Assembly: GCF_028640845.1 (NCBI RefSeq)
Contig: NC_080539.1
Span: 100,714,554 to 100,778,553 of the forward strand
DNA length: 64,000 nucleotides
Source of the DNA: Ahaetulla prasina
Taxonomy: Eukaryota; Chordata; Lepidosauria; Squamata; Colubridae
Direction of reading: 5' to 3'
Below are positions 56,690 through 64,000 of this stretch, in pieces. A program made the position numbers and the translations under genes. Under the pieces are notes generated by a model, which saw only the letters and a list, made by a program, of their open reading frames with translations, was not told the origin of the DNA and did not search any database. Position 1 is the stretch's first letter. Every line of letters begins with the position of its first letter.

Positions 56690-56870
56690 GATCCAGGTTC
56701 AGGGATTAAAACTTTCATTGAGTGACTTTGAATCAGTCAACCTCTGCCTAATCTAACTAATGAGATAATTGGGAAATTTAAATAATGGAAACCACCACAT
56801 AAACTGTCAGGAAGAAAGGAGGATAGAAAGTCAATACTGTAGCTAAAGAATAAATAAAGCAAGCTTAAAA
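56690..56870 (+). mobile_element. MIR-like SINE relic in intron
   Basis: GATCCAGGTTCAGGGATTAA, TTGAGTGACTTTGAATCAGTC and AACCTCTGCCTAATCTAAC, with AATGGAAACCACCACATAAA further on, follow the order of a degraded MIR-type SINE (B-box region, core, 3' end). Confidence 0.5.
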
Positions 56871-57054
56871 TAAAACAACATAAAGGTTTCTCTCCAAACT
56901 TAAAATGGGAAGGTGAATCTGCATAGCCATGGTGTGGCAATCTAACAATTTACAGGAAGATAAGATGTGGGGGTGGGGGTGGGGAAACAGGGCATTGAGT
57001 TTTATTTGTCGTTGGTTTTAACCTGGTAGCAGTGCTATGTGGATACACATTTTT

Positions 57055-57317
57055 TTTTAATTTACATTTATATCCCGCCCTTCTCCGAAGACTCAGGGCG
57101 GCTTACATTGTGTAAGGCAATAGTCTCATTCTATTTGTATATTTACAAAGTCAACTTATTGCCCCCCCCCTCAACAATCTGGGTTCTCATTTTACCTACC
57201 TTATAAAGGATGGAATGCTGAGTCAACCTTGGGCCTGGTGGGACTCGAACCTGCAGTAATTGCAAGCAGCTGTGTTTTAATAACAGGCTATCTTACAGCC
57301 TGAGCCACCCACGGCCC
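57055..57317 (-). mobile_element. tRNA-derived SINE with L2-type 3' hairpin
   Basis: On the minus strand it starts GGGCCGTGGGTGGCTCAGGC (tRNA-like head) and has a B-box-like GGTTCGAGTCC (57242-57252 region). Then come AAGGTTGACTCAGCATTCCA, GGTAAAATGAGAACCCAGAT, TGTTGGGGGCAATA-like text and a 3' end GCCGCCCTGAGTCTTCGGAG plus AAGGGCGGGATATAAAT. The 3' hairpin is shared with the L2-like LINEs of this window, the likely source of its reverse transcriptase. Confidence 0.88.
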
Positions 57318-57936
57318 ATCCCTGCCTCACAAAAAACTGTATGGACCCTAACATCGCCTGGGGTTTTTCAACTCATATAAAGTCTATTCTACTTGTAATT
57401 GAAGTACTTGTTTCTGTCCCAGGAGATTGTGGATTTATTTATTTATTTAGCAATGAATAAATTCCTAATACATTGGGTTGGGGAGATCAAAGGTAGTTGG
57501 TCATAGTTTGTTGCCACATCACTACCTTTTGAACTATAGGCAGAGAAACTAGTGTGTCTTAACCACACCACCCCTGATGGGCTGGATGGCTTTGAGGAGA
57601 CCATTATGACTTGAAATGCCAGTGGTCATCAATTGACTGATTTTGATCGTCTAGTAAGTCTTATTTATCTTTACTTTTTATGTATAACTGGCAACATAAT
57701 ATGTTTACAATATACTGAGGCATTTTTAAAAATTTCTTCTGCCTACCTCTTTTATTCCTTGGAAAATCAAAAGACCTAGTTAATTGGCTTCCCGAGTTTT
57801 CAGTAAGATGTAAGACCTAACTGTGACTTACCTTAATGTGGCACAACGCAGTTATTCTGTTTATGTATGTAAAGTTTATTCTACGCTTCAAACATTTTCA
57901 ACCTAGTGACGTTTTCCCCTGCTTTTCTTTTTACAG

Positions 57937-58091
57937 ATGAAACAGGAGCCATTTTTTGTATTTGGCAGCAAGTTTGAAAAGAAAGTCGCGGGGAATGTTA
58001 GCAAAGAACGAATTAAAGGAGACAGCCACGGTGATAAAGATATTGTAACCAAACAAACTGAGCCAATGAGAATTAAAATTTTTGAAGGCGG
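57937..58091 (+). CDS. HIVEP2: HIVEP2 second coding exon in window, 155 nt
   Basis: The exon opens directly in phase 0 with [20 protein letters not shown] and ends IKIFEGG, 51 codons plus two bases of a glycine codon. It continues HIVEP2 between the large exon and the second ZAS domain; mammalian HIVEP2 has the counterpart with FLFGSKLE and RIKIFEGG at the same place. Acceptor TTTTTACAG|ATG and donor GG|GTAAGA are both good matches to consensus. The first codon is an ATG but this is internal, not a start. No known domain of its own; it is lysine-rich and links the Ser-rich middle to the C-terminal fingers. Confidence 0.95.
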
Positions 58092-59594
58092 GTAAGAACA
58101 GAAAAATGAAATTGTTGTTTGTTTTGTGTTACTTTTAAAGACAAGAGCTAAAGTATTGTTCTGGGTGCTCATGCTTTTGTGACGAAAACTCAGAGTATAA
58201 TCGGTTATGCAAATTGATGCCAGAATTGATCAGAAGTTAAACAGGGCCCCAATTTGAACCTCATGAAAACCCTGTACAGACTATTTTGAAATCATGTAGA
58301 AAAAAGAACAAGGAATATATAATCCATGGAACTTGAAAAAAAAATAAAAAACTGACATTTACTTAATATTGTATGACCTTACACACTTCATAAAACCTCA
58401 TGGTACATTGGAAACCTCTGAAGTATCTTCAGGGTTTGTTTTTAATATTTATAAAATGGGTATTCTGAAAGAATGACATGAAAGTCCCCTTGGGATCATG
58501 CAACTAATGATGGAGCTCTTTGCAATATAAGGGTTTTTTATAAGGCTATTACTATTCATTCAGTGTGATTTCAACTGCATTTGCCTAATCTTCTGAAGCT
58601 GGTCATTGACTGAAGAAAGGACAAAGTCCTCTGAACACTACTGATAGGTAGTAATGTCATAATTTAACTTCTTGTGCCAGATGAATAAAAAGGACAATGT
58701 AAAAGGACATGGGCATCTGCCTGAATTCGTCCAAAGAAGTCCCAGACAGGGGAAGGGATAGACTTGAATTAAATCTTTCTTCTTTTGGGCCAGTCACTTT
58801 TGTTCAACTTAGAAAGAAGACAGTGGCAAAAATCCCTTCTGAAAAATGTGGCCAGGAAAACTGATGGATTTCTCCATGCAATCACCGGGGCTCAAAATTG
58901 ATTTGAAGGCCCATATTAATTAATTTAAATATTAAGAAAGAAGGCAACAAATCAGAATTAGCTAATGTGAATGTTCTCCTTTGCATTAGAGAAAAGATAT
59001 TGGCAAAGAAAGAGTCTATTGAGAGAGCTTTTCCAAATAATCTTGAGCTGTATAATTTGGGATGAAATATGGATTTTTTGGTAAGTTGTAGTCTATGACC
59101 AGTGCTTCAGTACTCACAGAGTTCTTTGGAAGCCAATTGAGTTCAGATATTGCATAGATTAAACCACAGAATTTAAAGTCTGAATTTATCGCAGTCGTCC
59201 ATAGGATCAGAGGACTTTTGAAATAATTTAAGCCAATATTTTAATCAAATGAGTAGCATGCAACAGGTCTGTTGAAATCAAGGCAGATGTAGGAAACTCA
59301 TCAGTTTAATAAGCTTAGTAGATTATCTTCTGGATCCTGCATATCAGGAGCAGCTCAGTGGTAGAAATAGAATAAGATAACAGAATACATACAGCATGTG
59401 TAAAACCAGAGGCTGAAGGACTGTAAGAGAGATGGACAATAAGGTATCACTAATTTATGTAACAATTACAAACAGACAAGGCACAAACACCTGTCTGTTC
59501 AAAGAATTATACACATCAGTATGACAGCAACATTTAATTTAGATCTTGGTCTTCCAAAAGGAAGATTCTTCACTGCCCAAATCAGATAACATAT

Positions 59595-59645
59595 ATACAT
59601 ACATACATACATACATACATACATACATACATACATACATGCATA
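59595..59645. repeat. (ATAC)n microsatellite
   Basis: About twelve ATAC units in the HIVEP2 intron with a single late substitution (ATGC), flanked by ATATAT. Confidence 0.95.
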
Positions 59646-60676
59646 CATATATATAAAACCAAACCAAACTAAACTAAGCCATAATCATTTGCAACATGAC
59701 AACAGAAGAAAGATCACATTTTAGCAGTGATAAGGTTAAAAAAAAAAGGTAACACCCCACTACAGGGACATATGATAGCTTGCCTTGTGAGGAATTGTCT
59801 ACTTGACAGTGTTTCAAGAGGATGATGAATTAGACTAGATGGAGCCAACAGAGCTCTTAGCTGAAAGGCCTTTTTGGATCATGGCCAGACATGACCTGTA
59901 TGTCATTTTCATCACTCTTTGTTAGTAAAATTAAAATGTCTTAAGCTAAAGAGAAAAATTAGCTTTGCAGAAGAGCAGAATAGAAATACTCCGCTTTGCC
60001 AGTCTTGTTCATTATGTGTCCATTCTAAAATTTAGCAAATTCAACAATGTTTTCAATAATGCAATCTTTTTTCTCTGGTTAAAGATGGTCATCCTGCTTT
60101 AAGGGAAATGGGGATGTACAAAATTGTAGTGAAAGTCATTCACGTGGTCTCCCATAATGAGATAACTATTGGCAACGTAGACATCCTTTTAGAACCAATT
60201 CTTTGGCTGCCTTCAGAAACGGGAAAAAAATGGGATCAGTGCGGCTTTTCTAGACAGGAATAATAAATGCATGTACTTTTATTACCTATCAATTGTCATG
60301 ATTTTCCTGGGATCTCCCAAGTTTTCAGAATGGGGTCCTTTTAGAAAGTCTTGCCCTGGAAACATCACAGATCCCAAACACCATCAGCAATAAATTTACT
60401 TGTAGAGCCTGTTTTGTTTTTCTTTCCTCCTAGGGATTCTTGGCCCTAACTTTATCAGTGAGTGATTTAGCATCCTCTTGATAAAAATGTTACTCCTCCC
60501 CCCCCCCCACATTAAGAGCGAAGGAACTTGACAATAGCAAAAAGATGAAATCGCCACCAGCAGCCATTTACGGCTGGGTGTTCATTTTGACTCCAGGATC
60601 TGGCTTTTACTTAAATGATGGCTGGAAGCAAAGCAAAGAGGGATTTGTGGGCAAGTCTTAACTATTTTGAGGAAAT

Positions 60677-60922
60677 GAGCCGCGGTGGCGCAGTGGTTAG
60701 AGTGCAGTACTGCAGGCTACTTCTGCTGATCACTGGCTGCCAGCAGTTTGGCAGATCGAATCTCACCAGGCTCAAGGTTGACTCAGCCTTCCATCCTTCT
60801 GAGGTTGGTAAAATGAGGACCCAGATTTGTTGGGGGCAATAGGCTGACTCTGTAAACCTCTTAGAGAGGGCTGTAAAGCACTGTGAAGCAGTATATAAGT
60901 CTAAGTGCCATTGCTATTGCTA
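60677..60922 (+). mobile_element. tRNA-derived SINE with L2-type 3' end
   Basis: GAGCCGCGGTGGCGCAGTGG then TTAGAGTGCAGTACTGCAGG is a tRNA-like head with A box. The B-box region reads AGATCGAATCTC. The body has CAAGGTTGACTCAGCCTTCC, GGTTGGTAAAATGAGGACCC and TTGTTGGGGGCAATAGGCTG, and the 3' end GCTGTAAAGCACTGTGAAGC plus AGTATATAAGTCTAAGTGCC is L2-type. Same body as the SINE at 57055-57317 with a different 3' end. Confidence 0.9.
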
Positions 60923-61333
60923 AATAAAGGCATTCTGGTCTCCCCTCCCTCCCCTAGAAGCTGCTGCAAAAAACTCTGTCTAGTTGTCTCTTCTCTTGTT
61001 TGATTCTGTTCCTGAAGGGTGCAAGCTTACAACTCTCTTACATGGGAATAAGTCTCACTGAAATCAGCTGAACTCACATTCTGCATTGGAATGTATAGGA
61101 TTGCATTGTGCAGTTGGGAATATGTAAATGGCAATTTATGCAAGCCTTCTTTAGGCAAAATGTATGCTGCTGTAAATGGTTTTATGGTATATTGAAAGGG
61201 GAAATGCCTGGAAGGATAAATTCTTCCATGGCAAAGTTATTCTTTGCTTCTCTTTAAGAAGACTGAAAGGTAGTCTGGAGCTGGCATATAGAGGTATGAT
61301 ATATGCCATTGATGTCCTTGCTGATTTTGGAAA

Positions 61334-61668
61334 TTTATTTTTATTTATTATTTATTTATTTTGTCACAACATCATACAAAAAGATTATATAGTATATAAA
61401 CATATATATGAGTAAATGTTAGGAGGTATAAGCATATATATATATATAGGAAGAAGAAAAGAAAAACAATAGGACAGGAACGGTAGGCACGTTTGTGCGC
61501 TTATGCACTCCCCTTATGGTCCTCTTAGGAATGGGGTGAGGTCAATAGTAGAAGGTTTTTGGTTAAAGTTTTTAGGATTATGGGAAGAGACCACAGAGTC
61601 AGGTAAAGTATTCCAAGCACTGATGATTCTGTTACAGAAGTCATATTTTCTGCAATCTAGATTAGAAA
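61334..61668 (-). mobile_element. CR1-group LINE (family 2) 3' end in intron
   Basis: The plus strand shows TTATTTATTTTGTCACAAC, ATATAT blocks, AATAGGACAGGAACGGTAGG, CACGTTTGTGCGCTTATGCA and then the last 45-50 codons of the LINE frame in reverse (FLRGP-like end, AGTCAGGTAAAGTATTCCAA). A 5'-truncated copy of the family at 41.2 and 45.4 kb. Confidence 0.9.
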
Positions 61669-62559
61669 TGTCTTCTTATCTACTATGTCTTTATTTACTC
61701 TTACCTTTGGTCCAGTCGGAGTTAGCCTATGATCTTCAAAATCTTTCCCAGAACTGGGTATGAAAGGTTCTCTTTCCCTGATATAAATACCAAATAAACA
61801 TAAAGAAATCATTGTTTGGATATCTTATTTTGCTGATCTGTAGGAGAAAATCCCTTTGGAATTTTGAGAGGGGGGATATATGTGATTGAGGGGATCTTGT
61901 GCTGTGTTAGGCATGTCAAAATAACTATGGCTCATTTTCTGATCTGGAAATGCTGGACGTTTTAAATATTATATCTTTAATGAGGAGTATGCATTGAAAA
62001 AGCAAAACAATTTCATTTAGGCAGTTCACACATCTGCACATTTTGTATCTGTGCAGCAGTTCTGGCTCAGCAGGAAAAAAAGGTCACTGAGCAAATGTCT
62101 ATGTCTGTAAGAAGATGCGTACAGTGAACATTGGTCAAATATGTGGTCACAGTCAACAAGATACTGACATATGAAAGAATTCCCTTGGTTTTGTGTGTGT
62201 GTGGGGGGGGAGGGAAGATAGCCTTCAGTGGACCACCTGATTTGTTTTTTTTGCAAGGAACAGTGCTATGTGTTACATCAAATGCTTCTGAATATAAAAT
62301 AGTATGAACATAACACAGATTTGCTCATAGTCCTGGTCTGCAAATGCACAAATGCATGGAAACTATCTAGAATTTCCTATGGAAAAATAATTTTATAGTG
62401 TCGCAGTAGGGCCTAAGCTTAAAAATATTGACAGGATTGCTAGCTTTTTTAAAAACAGTGGGAGGGGAGAAAATTCATTGCCCAGGTTCCTCTAAATAGG
62501 TGTTCCTGTTCAGACACAACTCTATGTGTGTGTGTGTGTGCGGGTGCACACACACGCCT

Positions 62560-62800
62560 TTGAGTCATTGTTAACTCCTGGCAAGTACCTGGATTGCTTC
62601 CTGCAGTTTTCTTTACATTATTTATGGATGTGGTTTGCCATTGTTTTCTTCCTAGGGCTAAGACAGAGTGTCTGGCCCAAAATCACCTAGTTGGGTTTGA
62701 GCCTTAGTAAGATCTAGATCTCATAATCTCCTCATTTCTCACCTGGTACCTGAAGGAGTGCCTTAGCTCTCATAGTAAATTGTTAAGCCATGTTTCTGCC
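62560..62800 (-). mobile_element. tRNA-related SINE-like repeat
   Basis: The plus strand has TGAGTCATTGTTAACTCCTGG, TGCAGTTTTCTTTACATTAT, GATGTGGTTTGCCATTGTTT, TTCCTAGGGCTAAGACAGAG and GGCCCAAAATCACCTAGTTG, then CACCTGGTACC..TGCCTTAG, which in reverse is a tRNA-like head. This order is that of a widespread amniote SINE-type repeat. Old copy. Confidence 0.6.
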
Positions 62801-62901
62801 TTGAAAAGCAACATTTTGCAGTACTTCAATGAAATACAACCTTTGTCAATAAAAATGGCCGGCTAGGTGTTTCCTATTTCATTCTGAGTTTCTTTTTGCA
62901 G

Positions 62902-63077
62902 ATATAAATCAAATGAGGATTACGTGTATGTTAGGGGACGTGGACGTGGAAAGTATATTTGTGAAGAATGTGGAATCCGTTGCAAGAAACCCAGCATGCT
63001 GAAAAAGCATATCCGGACTCACACTGATGTACGGCCTTATATATGCAAGCTGTGTAATTTTGCCTTCAAAACAAAAG
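62902..63077 (+). CDS. HIVEP2: HIVEP2 exon with start of second ZAS fingers
   Basis: The first base completes the split glycine codon, then [18 protein letters not shown] leads into the C-terminal ZAS zinc-finger pair. The first finger is complete, with ligands C1799, C1802, H1815 and H1819. The second begins C1827-x2-C1830 but its histidines lie in the next exon, beyond the window. The residue numbers place this finger almost exactly where it lies in mammalian HIVEP2. Acceptor TTTTTGCAG|A, donor AAAG|GTACCC; the exon ends in phase 1 inside the codon after FKTK. The C-terminal fingers bind the same kappaB-like sites as the N-terminal pair. Confidence 0.97.
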
Positions 63078-63159
63078 GTACCCAATCAGTTTTATTTTAT
63101 TTGTGTATTTGCTGGGCTGATGACGAAATGTCCTCCTCTTGCTCTGATTTCCATCCTTC

Positions 63160-63292
63160 AAAGTGTAAGAAAAGTTTTCTTAGATTGGATAACCATTTGT
63201 CTGAAGTGGTGTAGGGTTTCCTGCCTAGCAGAGGGTTGGGCTAGAAGACCTCCAAGGTCCCTTCCAACTCTGTTATTCTATTCTATTCTAAA
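63160..63292 (+). mobile_element. CR1 3' end with (TTCTA)n tail
   Basis: GATTGGATAACCATTTGTCT, GAAGTGGTGTAGGGTTTCCT and GGGTTGGGCTAGAAGACCTC lead to AAGGTCCCTTCCAACTCTG and a TTATTCTATTCTATTCTA tail. This is the pentanucleotide tail (AATAG on the other strand) reported for snake CR1 elements. Confidence 0.9.
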
Positions 63293-63949
63293 CCAAGGGA
63301 GCTTTTATTTCTCTCAAGGGGCTGGCCAGATCCCCCTTGCCAACCAGCCTGATCTCAGGAGCCCACAGTAGTTGTCATCTTTTATTTTTGAAAACGAGCC
63401 TTCGTGGAATGCACCACTCCTATTTGAATAAGAGTTTTGAGGTTTGATGTGTTTGTCAGGAAGAAAGCCACTCTGTGTAACTACATTAAGTCTATCTGCC
63501 TGCAGAGGAAATGTAGCGGGCATAAAATTTCCTAGGCAATTATTATTTTTCTGCTGAAAATGTTGTGGTGCAAATATCAGTTGCATCAAGAGGTTGTACA
63601 TTTGCAGCAGCACGTTGCAGAAATGGAACATTATCTGTGCCAAGTGGAGAATTCCTAAGCTGCCTTTATGATGGGTCAGTTTCACAATTATTAATAATGC
63701 ACCATCCCACAGACTCCGGGTGGGCTCCTCCCTCCATGCTGACATGAATTATGGATAGAGATTGACTAGCACATGTACATGGGTACTCACTGCCACAGGG
63801 GAGGAGAAGCAGATTCCGTTTACCATCTCTGCAATCAAGTGATGGCCGCAGTTGCCAGAACTGTTGTCTTTAATCGATCCCTCCCTTCTTAAAGAAAATA
63901 ATGCCAATTGCCTAATTTATAATGCTAGACCCATCAACTTACCTTCCCT

Positions 63950-64000
63950 ACCGGTTCAGAAGTACACGCGATGTGCGCGCTTCATGTGCATGCTAGGACC
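63950..64000. mobile_element. Start of TACCGGTTC element, cut by window end
   Basis: CTACCGGTTCAGAAGTACACGCG resembles the left end of the element at 21203-21355 and then becomes CpG-rich in the same way. The right end is outside the window. Confidence 0.45.

Larger units (their letters stand above)
56037..57936 (+). other. HIVEP2: HIVEP2 intron (phase 0), 1.9 kb
   Basis: It runs from GTAATC at 56037 to TTTTCTTTTTACAG at 57936. Reading through the donor adds only 11 codons ([11 protein letters not shown]) before a stop. Besides two SINEs it shows only AT-rich DNA, a TTTA run near 57432-57446 and a G/T-rich patch near 56966. Confidence 0.9.
58092..62901 (+). other. HIVEP2: HIVEP2 intron (phase 2), 4.8 kb
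   Basis: It runs from GTAAGA at 58092 to TTTCTTTTTGCAG at 62901. It contains the microsatellite, SINEs and LINE end annotated separately. 58092-59590 and 61670-62555 otherwise show nothing recognisable apart from a C run near 60500 and a GT run near 62525-62540. Confidence 0.88.
63078..64000 (+). other. HIVEP2: HIVEP2 intron (phase 1), cut by window end
   Basis: It begins with GTACCC and contains a CR1 end and, at the edge, the start of a TIR element. The frames at 63314-63747 have no domain. The rest of HIVEP2 must lie to the right. Confidence 0.85.

Noticed and set aside
63314..63745. 143-codon minus-strand frame in the last HIVEP2 intron
   Set aside because: No domain and no splice context; it overlaps the boundary of a CR1 end on the other strand.

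Overview
The window is vertebrate nuclear DNA, most likely from a squamate reptile and probably a snake. Three things point there: one vertebrate zinc-finger gene on the + strand with canonical GT/AG introns; a repeat set typical of squamates (BovB/RTE LINEs, BovB-tailed tRNA-derived Sauria-type SINEs, CR1 and L2-like LINEs, many short hAT and TA-flanked inverted-repeat elements); and long GATA/TATC-type microsatellites. No operons, CRISPR arrays, rRNA or stand-alone tRNA genes are visible.

The only host gene recognised is HIVEP2 (Schnurri-2/MBP-2), a large nuclear zinc-finger transcription factor. It occupies the right end of the window: an exon with a 395-nt leader and a 1727-codon coding part (50512-56036), a 155-nt exon (57937-58091) and a 176-nt exon (62902-63077). 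All three join in frame. The gene runs off the right edge within the second finger of its C-terminal zinc-finger pair. A possible short non-coding leader exon lies at 46734-46779. By analogy with mammalian HIVEP2, which has long introns between non-coding leader exons, most of 1-50511 may be 5' intron, but that is inference.

The remainder is repeat-rich intergenic or intronic DNA. 1-10 kb: decayed L2-like LINE, CR1 3' ends, a BovB fragment, and a 528-bp hAT element with a perfect 8-bp target duplication. 10-21.7 kb: a BovB with an 11-bp duplication, several Sauria-type SINEs (one split by a later LINE), a foldback MITE, and a composite tetranucleotide tract. 24-31 kb: a hAT element and a nearly complete but frameshifted 3-kb L2-like LINE with endonuclease and reverse transcriptase parts. 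33.9-37.7 kb: a young SINE beside a much older L2-like fossil that was hit at least four times by later insertions. 39-50 kb: more MITEs, three fragments of a second CR1-group LINE family, another L2-like copy, and a hAT copy about 340 bp upstream of the main HIVEP2 exon. The HIVEP2 introns carry SINEs, LINE ends and microsatellites; its coding exons are free of repeats.

No new defence, toxin or metabolic system was found. The most useful observations are the uORF-dense HIVEP2 leader, the candidate leader exon, the nested-insertion chronologies, and the families of non-autonomous elements whose target duplications define their ends. All LINE reading frames are broken or truncated, so none looks active.
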